NCBI GenBank assembly: GCA_937914945.1
Contig: CALGJF010000066.1
Span: 1-64,000, forward strand
Reading direction: 5' to 3'
Length of the DNA: 64,000 nucleotides
Source: an uncultured Bacteroidales bacterium
GTDB taxonomy: Bacteria; Bacteroidota; Bacteroidia; Bacteroidales; Bacteroidaceae
Below the pieces are notes generated by a model, which was given only the letters and a program-made list of their open reading frames with translations, was not told the origin of the DNA and made no database searches. How positions within the stretch are numbered: position 1 is the stretch's first letter; each line of letters starts with the position of its first letter. The translations under genes and the position numbers were made by a program. Positions 19,501-29,164 of the stretch are shown piece by piece.

Positions 19501-22500
19501 AATGTACGACGATATGAGCCCACGGGATTATCGCCCACTCCGCTCACCTTATTTACTATATAAGGAGGATTATCCAAGAATGCATACTCTACATTCACAT
19601 AAAGGGGGAGGTCGTAGCCCTTCATCTCCCAGCAAGATGGAACATCAATATTGTCCCATGCCGAAACATCGGCAGCATCGCCCCAAAAATCAGCTTCGCC
19701 CGGACGCGAAGAGGGTGAAGGAACAAAGTTGAATTTCCATGTACCATTGAGCGACAGATAGTCGGCCTTTTCGGGGGTGAGCCATGGTTTGTCATAATTG
19801 GCGTCGAGTTTCATCTGCGATGTAGAGGTATAGGGGATAAATGTGGCATGGGCAGCCTCTTTATTCTCCTCAAAGAACTCCTGATTCTCCCAATCGTTAC
19901 CAAACGAGCCACTTACCATGGCAATAACAAATTTCGTATCGTCGCCACTGGGAGCGGTTGTGGTTGCAAGAGCCTCATCGGCAACAGATTGCAAATAATA
20001 CTTGGTAGTATTCTTCAATGCATATATGCGATATACACCGCTCTCGCCCTCTACCTCCTCGAAATAGATATTTTGGTTGCTGTTTGCACTATTTGTAGTA
20101 TACAGCAAGGGAATACGTGCACCATCTAATCCCATATCAAGCGAAAGACCATAGTATTGCGAGGTGAGCACATAGCCGTTCTTGCCTTTTGTAATCTTCC
20201 ACACCTGTCGATTATTGCCGGTGGTATAGAATTCGGAGCACAGTTGGCTGTCCAAAGTACTGAATTGCGGACAACTTATCACTTGCTCTGTTGCCACGTT
20301 CATAATGACAAACGACTTATTTGCAACGGGGAAGTTGAGCATTAGCTCCTCGCCTGTATCGTGCATACGGAACAACGAAGTTTCGCTTGCCAAATCGGTT
20401 ACCACAAGCGGTGTACCCGATGATGATGCACCAAGGCATTCCGACAGGTTACCGGCATTGAGCAGACGATAAATACCTGTTTCAATCTCCACAAACTTAA
20501 ATATCTGGTTCACGTTGTATGGCTCAAAATTCCACTGTACGGGATGCCCCACACCGGGTGCCATATCCACCGATTTCTTTGACGCGGGATTAATGAGTAT
20601 ATACTCATCGGCAACGCCTGTGGGATAGAGCGCCCACTGCTGCCCCACGCTGCTATCGTCGCCTGTGGCATATGTAATAACAGCATCGTTAGCAAGATTG
20701 TTACCGTTTGAGATAAACTTGCCGTTACCTATATTCTCCAAGCGATAGATTTTAAGGCTTTGGCATTCAAGTGCCGACGGTTCATCCGATGGCTCCTGCT
20801 CCACAATCTTTTTAATAATCTCTACCGAATAGCTGTCGGAGTGTGCCACAGCTTGCTCCACAAACTTAGTGCCGTTGCTCACAAGGAACTTAACGCCCTT
20901 TTTTATGGCCGACTGTGTCCAACGAATAGAGAACATCCCATTCTGCATTGTTATGAGATAGGTATTCCAATCGCTGTAATATTGATTGGTACCAAATACT
21001 CCATACTCGTTTATGTAGCGGCCATCGGCATTGCTCAAAATCTTATAGTAGTTACTGCCCGAGGCATCGGGGGTAATAATCCACTCTTGTGCAAGACCGG
21101 GGGCTGCAACCGTTTCAAAGGTGGGAGTGCCACCCGAACCGTTTATATTATTGTTTGTGAGATATTTGCCACCATCAACAATATAATAGATGCCATTTGA
21201 GGATATTAGGTTTTTCTCCTCCTCGGCACCGCTTATGGGTACAATATCAAATATAAAGTTTGCAGGGAGAGGCTCGCTTGTGCCGCTCACCTTAACTCTT
21301 GAACCATCTGCTGTCCAGAATTTAGTTCCTGCGCTACCGGCATTCTGCACGGCATATTTGCCATTGGCAAGACGATAGATATCGTAGGTGTGCCATGCAG
21401 CATCGTAGGGGTTGGTGCTGTTGCTTACCGAGAATTCACCCTTTTCGTTGAGATAGCGGTTATCCTCGAGGTTTACAATCTTGTAACGACCGGTAGAGGG
21501 GTCGATGCTTATTTTCCACTCCTGTTTCTGCGGGCGCACATCATCTATTGCTGCCACAAATTGGGGAACGCTGCCATCGGTGTTTGGAGTTGTGTTTGTG
21601 AGGTATACACCATTATACATTATATAATACGTGCCATTCTCCACGACCTGTGCAGGGAATACATCGGTACGATAATCGTAATTCTCCTTGTAAATGGCAA
21701 CCAACTCGCCAACATTCTCGTCTATGAAAGGCTCCACATGAAAAGTGGCAACCTCGGGCGTTGCCTGCTTTATGGTACCGGCAAAATCGCGAGAACGCAG
21801 TGCCTCTTGCGCCGTTACATGGCTGTTATAGAGCAGATAGTTGTCTATAAACGCCTCGGGGTCTTCATTAAGCAGCGCATTGTTCATATTCACAAGTGCC
21901 ACACCGCGCTGGCCCATATACTTCATGCACTTGAGCCATGGGGTAATCTCCTCAATAAGTGCAGCAGCCTCGGTGCTTGCAAGCAATCTGTCGGCTGTGG
22001 TAACAAATTTTTCGAACTGCTCGCCCACGGCAGCGTAGGCAAGGTCCCTGTTACCGGCAGCCATTTCGGCATTATATACAGCCTTGGCATCCACAAAGGC
22101 GGGCGACTCGTCGTAGCGACGCAGGCCATGAACGGTGGCACCAAGGTCCACATTATTCTCGCAGAAGAAGTGGAACTCCTCGGCCAACGTGGGCATTATG
22201 TATTTAATGGCGTTCTCCCAAGAGGCATCGGCATCGTAAGCAGGCATATTCCAATTATAATCGCCTATGCTGAAAAGAGAGACTTTCGATGCCTCGGCAT
22301 ACTCCATGGGGTTGGAGGTGAAGCCCGAAACCATATCGGCAATATTAAGATCGTTGCCTGTGGTGGGGCCCATGAGCATATGGTTTATGCAGTAGTCGTT
22401 TACGGGGTAGTTGAGCCATATGAACGCCTTACGGCCTATCTGTGCGTTTATCCACTGCATATCGCTTTTGTTTATCATATCCACCACGCTGTTACCTGTC

Positions 22501-23492
22501 CACATGATGCGGATTTCGGGGTACATGACAGTGCCCAGCGTTGTCAGATAATCGCCATTGCTCCACCCCCTGTTGTATTGTGTGGGGCAGATGATGCAGG
22601 GATTGACATCGTCGTAAGCCTTGTTCAACTCGTCAGTTATGTAGTTCATCAGCTGCGCCTGTTTGTCGCCGCGAGTACCCTCGCCACCCCAAACGTCGTC
22701 GAAGAACACGGCAAATGTACGCACACCAAGGTTATACATAGCCTTCAATTTGTTCACAATATTCACACTGTCGGCATTGTTCCATTGGATATTCTCACCC
22801 GGGTGGATAGCCCACACAAAGTCCACTTTATTGGCCTTTGCCGCTGCCACATATTGCCTGATTTTCTCGGCCTGGTCGGCGGGATACTCCTCGCGCCACT
22901 GACCGCGGTGATAAACATCGTCTTTGGGGCCATAGATATACATATTCATCTTCTGGCGACCGAAGAATTCAAACAGACTCATGCGATTTGCCTCGCTATA
23001 AGGGTTGCCATAGTAACCCTCTACAAGGCCACGATGCACTACGCTGGGGTAGTCGGTTATTGCGACCTCCATGACATTGGGCTGCGAAGCTATCTGTATA
23101 AAGCTCTGCACGCCGTAGTATGTACCGGCGCCATCGTTACCGGCAATCACAACCTTGTTTTTGCTCACTGCAAGGTAATAACCCTCGGCCTTTTCAGGGA
23201 TAAGAGCCTCGTAATCGGCTATGGCAGCATCGCCACGCTCGCCCATTATCACTTGCACTGCACCACCGGTGGCAAAATTCTTTTTGAAAAGAGCCACCGC
23301 ATCGGCATCGGCACTGCTCTCGCCAACAAAAATATATGACTCACTATTTGCAAAAGCCACACTCTCGCCCCATGCCACCTGCTGAGGCGTGGGAGAAATT
23401 GATACCTGCTGCGCAAACAACGGTTGCACAAATAGTGCAAACAGGGGCACGAACAGCAAGAGCAACTGATTGGTAATTTCTCTATGGTTCAT
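16572..23492 (-). CDS. Chimeric secreted glycosidase: GH84 + beta-trefoil-like modules + LacZ-type GH2
   Basis: A 2306-aa secreted protein in one uninterrupted frame. Signal peptide about 1-28. A GH84 beta-N-acetylglucosaminidase follows: N-terminal domain about 29-145, then the barrel beginning HRGLVEGYYGNPYSE, with catalytic pair D265-D266 in VFFDDVWGG. About 625-1180 holds several ricin-type (beta-trefoil-like) modules. A LacZ-type GH2 (about 1195-2220) has acid/base E1667 in SLGNESS and nucleophile E1733 in MCEYAHAMGN. The C-terminal ~60 residues resemble a sorting domain. GH84 would remove terminal beta-GlcNAc and GH2 terminal beta-galactose, so one polypeptide could process alternating Gal/GlcNAc chains. 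It is first in a minus-strand operon with a promoter at 23603-23633. Confidence 0.92.
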   Translation of the reverse strand: MNHREITNQLLLLFVPLFALFVQPLFAQQVSISPTPQQVAWGESVAFANSESYIFVGESSADADAVALFKKNFATGGAVQVIMGERGDAAIADYEALIPEKAEGYYLAVSKNKVVIAGNDGAGTYYGVQSFIQIASQPNVMEVAITDYPSVVHRGLVEGYYGNPYSEANRMSLFEFFGRQKMNMYIYGPKDDVYHRGQWREEYPADQAEKIRQYVAAAKANKVDFVWAIHPGENIQWNNADSVNIVNKLKAMYNLGVRTFAVFFDDVWGGEGTRGDKQAQLMNYITDELNKAYDDVNPCIICPTQYNRGWSNGDYLTTLGTVMYPEIRIMWTGNSVVDMINKSDMQWINAQIGRKAFIWLNYPVNDYCINHMLMGPTTGNDLNIADMVSGFTSNPMEYAEASKVSLFSIGDYNWNMPAYDADASWENAIKYIMPTLAEEFHFFCENNVDLGATVHGLRRYDESPAFVDAKAVYNAEMAAGNRDLAYAAVGEQFEKFVTTADRLLASTEAAALIEEITPWLKCMKYMGQRGVALVNMNNALLNEDPEAFIDNYLLYNSHVTAQEALRSRDFAGTIKQATPEVATFHVEPFIDENVGELVAIYKENYDYRTDVFPAQVVENGTYYIMYNGVYLTNTTPNTDGSVPQFVAAIDDVRPQKQEWKISIDPSTGRYKIVNLEDNRYLNEKGEFSVSNSTNPYDAAWHTYDIYRLANGKYAVQNAGSAGTKFWTADGSRVKVSGTSEPLPANFIFDIVPISGAEEEKNLISSNGIYYIVDGGKYLTNNNINGSGGTPTFETVAAPGLAQEWIITPDASGSNYYKILSNADGRYINEYGVFGTNQYYSDWNTYLITMQNGMFSIRWTQSAIKKGVKFLVSNGTKFVEQAVAHSDSYSVEIIKKIVEQEPSDEPSALECQSLKIYRLENIGNGKFISNGNNLANDAVITYATGDDSSVGQQWALYPTGVADEYILINPASKKSVDMAPGVGHPVQWNFEPYNVNQIFKFVEIETGIYRLLNAGNLSECLGASSSGTPLVVTDLASETSLFRMHDTGEELMLNFPVANKSFVIMNVATEQVISCPQFSTLDSQLCSEFYTTGNNRQVWKITKGKNGYVLTSQYYGLSLDMGLDGARIPLLYTTNSANSNQNIYFEEVEGESGVYRIYALKNTTKYYLQSVADEALATTTAPSGDDTKFVIAMVSGSFGNDWENQEFFEENKEAAHATFIPYTSTSQMKLDANYDKPWLTPEKADYLSLNGTWKFNFVPSPSSRPGEADFWGDAADVSAWDNIDVPSCWEMKGYDLPLYVNVEYAFLDNPPYIVNKVSGVGDNPVGSYRRTFTLPQGWNEKNVFLHFDGLYSAAYVWVNGKYVGYTQGGNNDHEFDISAHVRTGENNISVQVLRWSDASYLEGQDMFHMSGLHRDVYLYATPKTFVRDHYITSELNEDYTSGSMNIAIEVDNRTGVAATKTIETDLISPSGALVASQSVSVDIAAGTQSATTNITYDALDSLLPWTAETPNLYTVVVRQKDAAGNEEMVFSTKYGFRHIEIKNGVVLINGQRVFFKGVNNQDTHPLHGRAIDMETMLKDVEMMKQSNMNTVRTSHYPRQAKMYAMFDYYGLYVMDEADVECHKNWEDRKKNSISNDLTWRAQYVDRTVRMVYRDRNHPSVVFWSLGNESSVGVNFDFTYAATRALDSRPIHYEGYSRENSAANTDMHSKMYPDLEYVRTYSNSSIGGEPFFMCEYAHAMGNAVGNLQEYWDIIESSRYGIGGCIWDWVDQSIYDPQAIKSGQLNVNGFPKYTSGYDYPGPHQGNFVNNGLITADRAWTPKLTEVKKVYQYATFTFDASSNTLLVKNKYNFLNLDLFSLRYTILCNGEVVKSATMDMPSTAPAETASIVLPIIDEFEEGSEYLLNVELLKNDEEIWCESGYPMAAEQFTLQSRGALAAVPATTEQLSLSSVGGYTVSNDNITFSVNSDGFVTEWVANGVQVLESGDKHPVYSNIRWIENESPYGNHEFGDDISYVSSATVNATLSGDANCCVVTVNAVHDSCPYVIEYTIYASGEVDMRIDYTPFTSLRRIGIDVIFPAGYENVSYYAKGPWENYVDRQRGSFIGRYTTTVDDMFEMYAHPQSHGNRMALRSMSLVNPENGNTINIETEGEVSFSLSHYNQVQYLTPVLHPWELVKDDVVYATFDYMQRGLGNGSCGPGTESMYYCPSGSTYSHTLRISTVNGKETGIGDMGVEACTVDYNAASQMVSCGNVPEGSTIEVVNMGGVAVARAVAEAGVATVSLADSPKGSYLLIIKSNGEQRVHKFIKW

Positions 23493-23602
23493 AATTTTAC
23501 TATTTAATTACTAATTACTTACACATTTTATATAATACACTCTACATATGTGCATAATACAACTACACTTGCAAACCCACAGAAAATGCAATATACATTT
23601 GC

Positions 23603-23633
23603 CAAATATACAAAAAAAGAGATATTATCACAA
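23603..23633 (-). promoter_or_regulatory. Bacteroidetes-type promoter for GH84/GH2 operon
   Basis: On the minus strand TATATTTG (complement of 23603-23610) fits TAnnTTTG, with TTG 20 nt upstream (complement of 23631-23633). This leaves a leader of about 100 nt before the GH84/GH2 ATG. The 250-bp region is shared with the divergent GH20 gene, which has only a weaker TAACTTTA at 23694-23701. Confidence 0.55.
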
Positions 23634-23742
23634 GGACACCTCTGTTTTTACTAAAAAAAAGCAAATACTTCACATAATTCCGCCTATTTATTATAACTTT
23701 ACAAAAAATTGCATTTGAATTACTAACTAACAATTAAATAGC

Positions 23743-26700
23743 ATGAAAAAACATCTACTGCTTATTTTTTGCCTTTTGGTAGGAGTAGCAACATCATTTG
23801 CACAATTCCCCGAGATAAGTAACGGTGAGAGCACCAAGTGGTACCTCATTCAGTTTATGAACGGTGGCAAAGCATTTACAGCCTCCACAAGCGGGAGCGA
23901 GATTGCCGTTGCCGCAGCTACAGGAAGCAACGACCAACTGTGGAAGATAACAGGCAACGAAACAAGCGGATATTCCTTCACAAACAAAAACGGATATACG
24001 CTCTATGTGAATTCTGCGGCACGCGACCAAAAGGTTTTTGCAGCAAGCAACGTATCTGCAGGTGTAAAAACATTTAAAATAAGCCCAACAGGCTATAGCG
24101 GTTATTCAGGCAGCTACGAGATACAGCCCGTGGGCAACACCGGTGTATCCATGAACCTTTGGGGTGGCCCCACCGATAATCGCGGTGTGGGACTATGGAA
24201 CAGCAACAACGACCCCAACAACCCTGTAAAATTTGTCGATGCAAGCACATTTGAGGCTCTTGGCAAAATATCTATAATACCCTACCCTGCAGAACTCACC
24301 GTAGAGGATGGAAAATTGGCCGTATCATCATTAAACGCCATCACTTATACAAGCGAAGATGTTCAAAAATATGCCAGAGACTTTGCAGCTATGCTTGCAA
24401 AGACATCGGGCACTACACTCACTGTAAAGGAGAGTGGTGCCGAGGCTGCAGCCGGTGAAATATGGCTTGCGGTTGATGCCACGCTACCCGCCGAGGGCTA
24501 CACCATGAATGTAAATGCAAATGGTGTTGAAATAAAAGCATCGTCAAAAGTTGGTTTCTTCTATGCAATACAGACACTGAAGCAGCTGTTGCCACGCGAC
24601 CTTTTTGGCAACACACTCAACAGCGAGGCTGCATGGGAGATTCCCTTTGTGAGCATCACCGACCAACCGCAATTCGAGCACCGCGGATTCATGATGGATG
24701 TGGCACGCCACTTCTTTGACAAAGACGAGGTTAAAAAGGTGCTCGACATTATGGCGCTCTACAAGATGAACCGCCTGCATTGGCACCTCACCGACGACCA
24801 AGGCTGGCGCATTGAAATACCCGAATACCCATTGCTCACCGAGGTTGGCGCCATACGTTCGGGATCATTCACAAGCCCCGGCGACGGCAGCAAATTCTTT
24901 GACGACACAGAATATGGCCGCGGTATGTGGTTCTCGCAAGACGACCTGCGCGAAATTGTTGCATACGCAGCGGAACGCAACATCGACATAATGCCCGAGA
25001 TTGACCTCCCCGGCCACATGGTGGCAGCAGTAACATCGTACCCCGAACTCAGTTGCGACCCCACCAAGGAGTATGAGGTGCGCCTCGATGGCGGTATATC
25101 AAAGGATGTCCTTAACATCGGTAAAGACGAAACCATTGACTTTTTGAAGTGTGTGCTCGACAATGTGGCAAACATTTTCCCATTCCCCTATATACACATT
25201 GGTGGCGACGAGTGCCCCACCGACCAATGGCAGACAAACGAGGATTGCTTGCGCCGCGTAGAGGAAGAAGGCCTTGCCGGTGTGCACGAACTGCAATCGT
25301 GGCTTGTTGAAGAACTCGGCACATACCTCAAAGAGACACACGGCAAAGACATCGTTGTGTGGGACGAGCTGCTTGCACACTGGACAAGCGACAACGCCGT
25401 TAAGCCTGTCATCATGGCTTGGAACAGTTTGGGCAAGAGCGCCGAAGCCGCCGATAAAGGTTTCAAGAGCATTGCAACACCCTACTCACATGTATATATA
25501 GACTTTATGCAAGTGGGCCCCGACAAAACAACTATTGATGAGCCCTACTATGGCGGCTGGAGCGAGACTAACACCAACACCTTGGAGGAGGCTTACAACC
25601 TGAACCCCGCAGGCTCGCTCGGCGGACGCGAGGAGTATTGCCTTGGTGTTCAGTGCAACCTGTGGGCCGAGACACTGAACGACAACATAGAGCTTGAATA
25701 CCAGCTGTTGCCACGTATGATAGCTGTAGCCGAAACAGGCTGGCTCCCAAGCAGCAAGAAGAATTGGGGCGGATTCTACAAACGTCTGCAAAGCCATGAT
25801 GAGATTCTCGACCTCCTTGGCTACACATACGCAAAGCACTACATCGAGCCCAAAGAATACACAGCAACCGAAACTGCCATTATGGAGGCCGAGGATATTC
25901 TCGCCGGCAGCATACGTGGCGGTGTAGGTTACCCTGCCGCAGAGTACTTTGATGCATTGCAGGCTGCTCTTGCCACAGTTGAAGGCGACGACATTGCTGC
26001 GCTGACAGCCGCTATCGATGCCTACAAAAATGCAGACATACTGCTCCCCGAGGCCGGAAAGACCTATCAGATAGTTTCGGCATCAACATACTACAAACGC
26101 CAATATGAAGGCTCCACAATGTATCAAAGCGGCAATGGTGTACGTTTCCACTACACTCCGCAAGTTGAGCCCGAGGAGTTATGGCAATTCACAGCCACCG
26201 AGGGTGGTTACATAATGACCAACCTATTCAGTGGCAAGCAACTCGCCATGGGCAACTACAACACAACCATTGGAATGGGCGACACAGGCACAGCGGTGAG
26301 AATAGACAAAGCAACCATCGCGTCGCGCGATGTAACATACGTGCCCGGTGCCGTAACGATATCGGCAACAAATGGTTACAATGCAGCCATGACAGGCAGT
26401 GTAAAACGCCTCAGCGCAGAACCCTCGGGCGATGTTTATGCCAAAGACGAGGCAGCACTCTGCTACAACGGCACATGGAAATTTATTGAAGTAACAGACT
26501 TCACCGCACAACTTGCAGGCCTTGTAAACAAATGTAAACTCATTGCATTGAACGCAAAACCGGGCAAGGTGGGACAACCCGGCGAAGAGGCTCTTGAATA
26601 TTTGCAGGACAATGTAACAACCCCGGCCGCAGCAGCCGTTGCCGATGGCAGTGTTACCGAACAGCAGTACAACGCATACGTTGCACTCTACCACCAATTC

Positions 26701-27285
26701 CAGATGATGCCACGCACATCGCTTGCCGAGACCATCGACACAGGTGTCTATTACTACATACGCAATGCATATTTCACAGACAAGTATGCAGCATACAGCA
26801 ACAACCGCGTTGAGCCAAAGGCAAAAAGCGCTGCCGACAACTTCCTGTGGAGCTTTGTAAAGAACAGCGACGGCACCGTATATATCTACAATAAGGCAAA
26901 CGGAAAGGCTGCATATATAGGCAGTGATGCCATCGACCAGACCCTCAAGGTGGGTAATGAATATGCTTGGACCCTGAAGGAGACAACCACCGACACCGGC
27001 AGCAAGGGTATTGCCATTGTCGCAGGTGATGGTGAGCATGGTTGGTATACCAACCCAAGCGCATGGGGCTATCTACTCACAAAGCCCTACACTTGGGGTG
27101 CAAGCGTGTGGACCCTTGAAAAATCGACCGTTGAGGTTGAAACAGGTATTGAAGAAACAAAGGAAAGTATAGTGTCCAATGGCACATTCGACCTACAAGG
27201 CCGCAAGGTGGAGCAGATAACAGCGCCCGGCATCTACATCATAAACGGCGAAAAGGTTCAGGTTACACAAAGCATGATTGAATAA
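23743..27285 (+). CDS. Secreted GH20 beta-N-acetylhexosaminidase with beta-trefoil-like modules
   Basis: A 1180-aa secreted enzyme. Signal peptide about 1-21 (ends SFAQ). A ricin-like module spans about 25-160, then the GH20b alpha/beta domain (ISIIPYPAEL onwards) and the GH20 barrel from HRGFMMDVARHFF. The catalytic D489-E490 pair is in IGGDECP. Further helical and ricin-like modules lie C-terminally, and the tail DLQGRKVEQ ... GIYIINGEK resembles a sorting signal. It would release terminal beta-GlcNAc or beta-GalNAc by substrate-assisted catalysis. It is transcribed divergently from the GH84/GH2 operon and ends at a hairpin terminator. Confidence 0.93.
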   Translation: MKKHLLLIFCLLVGVATSFAQFPEISNGESTKWYLIQFMNGGKAFTASTSGSEIAVAAATGSNDQLWKITGNETSGYSFTNKNGYTLYVNSAARDQKVFAASNVSAGVKTFKISPTGYSGYSGSYEIQPVGNTGVSMNLWGGPTDNRGVGLWNSNNDPNNPVKFVDASTFEALGKISIIPYPAELTVEDGKLAVSSLNAITYTSEDVQKYARDFAAMLAKTSGTTLTVKESGAEAAAGEIWLAVDATLPAEGYTMNVNANGVEIKASSKVGFFYAIQTLKQLLPRDLFGNTLNSEAAWEIPFVSITDQPQFEHRGFMMDVARHFFDKDEVKKVLDIMALYKMNRLHWHLTDDQGWRIEIPEYPLLTEVGAIRSGSFTSPGDGSKFFDDTEYGRGMWFSQDDLREIVAYAAERNIDIMPEIDLPGHMVAAVTSYPELSCDPTKEYEVRLDGGISKDVLNIGKDETIDFLKCVLDNVANIFPFPYIHIGGDECPTDQWQTNEDCLRRVEEEGLAGVHELQSWLVEELGTYLKETHGKDIVVWDELLAHWTSDNAVKPVIMAWNSLGKSAEAADKGFKSIATPYSHVYIDFMQVGPDKTTIDEPYYGGWSETNTNTLEEAYNLNPAGSLGGREEYCLGVQCNLWAETLNDNIELEYQLLPRMIAVAETGWLPSSKKNWGGFYKRLQSHDEILDLLGYTYAKHYIEPKEYTATETAIMEAEDILAGSIRGGVGYPAAEYFDALQAALATVEGDDIAALTAAIDAYKNADILLPEAGKTYQIVSASTYYKRQYEGSTMYQSGNGVRFHYTPQVEPEELWQFTATEGGYIMTNLFSGKQLAMGNYNTTIGMGDTGTAVRIDKATIASRDVTYVPGAVTISATNGYNAAMTGSVKRLSAEPSGDVYAKDEAALCYNGTWKFIEVTDFTAQLAGLVNKCKLIALNAKPGKVGQPGEEALEYLQDNVTTPAAAAVADGSVTEQQYNAYVALYHQFQMMPRTSLAETIDTGVYYYIRNAYFTDKYAAYSNNRVEPKAKSAADNFLWSFVKNSDGTVYIYNKANGKAAYIGSDAIDQTLKVGNEYAWTLKETTTDTGSKGIAIVAGDGEHGWYTNPSAWGYLLTKPYTWGASVWTLEKSTVEVETGIEETKESIVSNGTFDLQGRKVEQITAPGIYIINGEKVQVTQSMIE

Positions 27286-27303
27286 TCCGAACTTGCAATA
27301 ACA

Positions 27304-27335
27304 GCACCTTCGCGCCACAGACGCGAAGGTGCTTT
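27304..27335 (+). terminator. Rho-independent terminator after GH20 gene
   Basis: An 11-bp stem (GCACCTTCGCG / CGCGAAGGTGC, 27304-27314 and 27322-27332) with a 7-nt loop and a short TTT tail. It lies 18 nt after the GH20 stop and separates that gene from the next glycosidase. Confidence 0.75.
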
Positions 27336-27361
27336 AATAATTTACATAAGCAACCTACAGC

Positions 27362-28996
27362 ATGAATATTCTCTCTCTCAAAAAGGCGCTTACAATCGTT
27401 ATAGCATCAACACTGACGGCCGCTACCCTGCCGGCACAGGAGGCCGAAACACGCGGGAACTATTTCTACAAAAAGGAATACACCCCCGCCGAGCTACCCA
27501 CATTCGGGGAGAGCCGCCACCAGCTGCCAAGCCCGGTGTGGGATGAGAATCCCCAATGGGTAAATCTCTATTGGAAGGCATGGGAAATTGCATTTTCAAA
27601 CCTTAAACAGCCGCCCAAAGGTTCACCCTTGGTAGCCAATTGGATTGACGAAGGCTTGTCGCCACAGATATTCCAATGGGACACACATTTCATGGTTATG
27701 TTCGGGCGTTACGCAGCGCACATATTCCCGTTTATAGAATCCCACGACAACTTCTACGCACGGCAACACGACAACGGCATGATATGCCGCATACTGAACG
27801 AGGCCGACGGTGTCGATCACCATTGGGGATTGGGTGCAAACCATGCAAGAACCATAAACCCGCCCCTTTTCAGCTGGGCCGAGATGGAGTATTTCAGATT
27901 CACAAAAGACACGGCACGCCTGGCGCAGATTATCACCCCGATAGAAAAATATATCGCATGGGTTGAAAAGAACCGCAAGGCAACAGGAACAGAGCATCAG
28001 CTATATTGGTCCAACGGGCAGGCAAGCGGAATGGACAATACCCCACGCGACATGGGCCGCCCCGCGCCCGACGGCGACATACACTCGGCAACCGATGCCA
28101 TGGGCTGGATAGATATGTCGTCGCAGATAAAAATGTGCTACGACAACCTTGCCGAAATTTGTACTATTCTGGGGGAGAAGAAAAAGGCAAAAGAGTACAG
28201 AAAGAAATCGTCAGCCCTTGCCAAACGCATAAACCGCTATATGTGGGATAAAGAGAGTGGTTTGTACTATGATGTCGATACTGCATCGGTGCGCACACCG
28301 TGGATTACAACAGCCACATTTTGGCCCATTATAGCCGACATATCATCACCCCGGCAGACCGCACGCCTTGTTTCGGCAATCAAGAACGAAGAGCTCTTTT
28401 GGCGACCGCTACCACTGCCATCGCTTGCCGCCAACCAACCCCACTACGATATACGCGGCCGCTATTGGAGAGGCGGCGTGTGGGCACCTACAACATACAT
28501 GACCGTAAAAGGACTGCAAAAAAGCGGTTACGAGGAGTTAGCCACCACCATCGCTGCAAAGAACATGGCAAATATGTATGACGTATTTGAGCGCACCGGC
28601 ACAATATGGGAGCTATACTCGCCCGAAATGCCAGCACCTGCCACCGATGCCACCGGAGTACAAATAGTGAAGCCCAACTTTGTGGGCTGGAGCGGGCTCA
28701 TCCCCATATCCATGTTCATAGAAAACATAATTGGCATAAACGCCGATGCCGTAACGAACTGCGTGGAATGGCGCAGCACATGCGCAACACGCAACGGCAT
28801 AGAGGGATTGAGATTTGGAGATGTTGTAACATCGCTTGTGCGCAACGGCAACATCGTATCAGTGGAATCGAACAAGGAATACACCCTTATCATCAACGGA
28901 AAGAGGTACAAGGTATCAAAAGGGAAGCAGACTTTTGAGATTGTTGCTACCAAGAAGCACCCCCGCGCATTCATTGGTGTGAATATCGGCTTTTAG
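27362..28996 (+). CDS. (alpha/alpha)6 glycosidase, trehalase/MGH1-like
   Basis: This 544-aa protein has a signal peptide (about 1-25, ending TLPAQ). Its body resembles the (alpha/alpha)6-barrel trehalase/GH37-GH63/MGH1-like superfamily. Seen features include FQWDTHFMVMFGRY, DMGWIDMSSQ-like text in ATDAMGWIDMSSQIKM, RYWRGGVWAPTTYMTVKGL and ERTGTIWELYSPE. In this clan aspartate and glutamate in such positions are catalytic, but I cannot assign them with certainty. The substrate is unknown; trehalose or an alpha-linked host/plant glycan are options. The last ~70 residues look like a small beta domain. It lies downstream of the GH20 gene but past a terminator, so it may have its own promoter. The following 168 bp up to rpsO hold no gene that I can support. 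Confidence 0.72.
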   Translation: MNILSLKKALTIVIASTLTAATLPAQEAETRGNYFYKKEYTPAELPTFGESRHQLPSPVWDENPQWVNLYWKAWEIAFSNLKQPPKGSPLVANWIDEGLSPQIFQWDTHFMVMFGRYAAHIFPFIESHDNFYARQHDNGMICRILNEADGVDHHWGLGANHARTINPPLFSWAEMEYFRFTKDTARLAQIITPIEKYIAWVEKNRKATGTEHQLYWSNGQASGMDNTPRDMGRPAPDGDIHSATDAMGWIDMSSQIKMCYDNLAEICTILGEKKKAKEYRKKSSALAKRINRYMWDKESGLYYDVDTASVRTPWITTATFWPIIADISSPRQTARLVSAIKNEELFWRPLPLPSLAANQPHYDIRGRYWRGGVWAPTTYMTVKGLQKSGYEELATTIAAKNMANMYDVFERTGTIWELYSPEMPAPATDATGVQIVKPNFVGWSGLIPISMFIENIIGINADAVTNCVEWRSTCATRNGIEGLRFGDVVTSLVRNGNIVSVESNKEYTLIINGKRYKVSKGKQTFEIVATKKHPRAFIGVNIGF

Positions 28997-29112
28997 AGAA
29001 CAAGTGCAAAATACACCGACAGGGGGCGACAAAGATATCTCGCATACGCTCGATATGACAGCGGCGTTGCCATTCAGATGTTTAAGAACTCACGGCTCAC
29101 CCCCCGCAGATA

Positions 29113-29144
29113 AACAAAAAAGAGCTCACCGCATGGTGAGCTCT
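29113..29144 (-). terminator. Rho-independent terminator of rpsO
   Basis: A 9-bp stem (GAGCTCACC / GGTGAGCTC, 29121-29129 and 29134-29142) followed on the minus strand by a run of six T. It is about 20 nt past the rpsO stop. Confidence 0.8.
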
Positions 29145-29164
29145 TCAACCTTTTCAGGCGTAGA

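Noticed and set aside
21390..23339. A 649-codon open frame antisense to the GH84/GH2 gene
   Set aside because: It lies opposite a domain-confirmed enzyme. Its translation is low-complexity, rich in I/H/Y/C, with no domain; it follows from the codon usage of the real gene.
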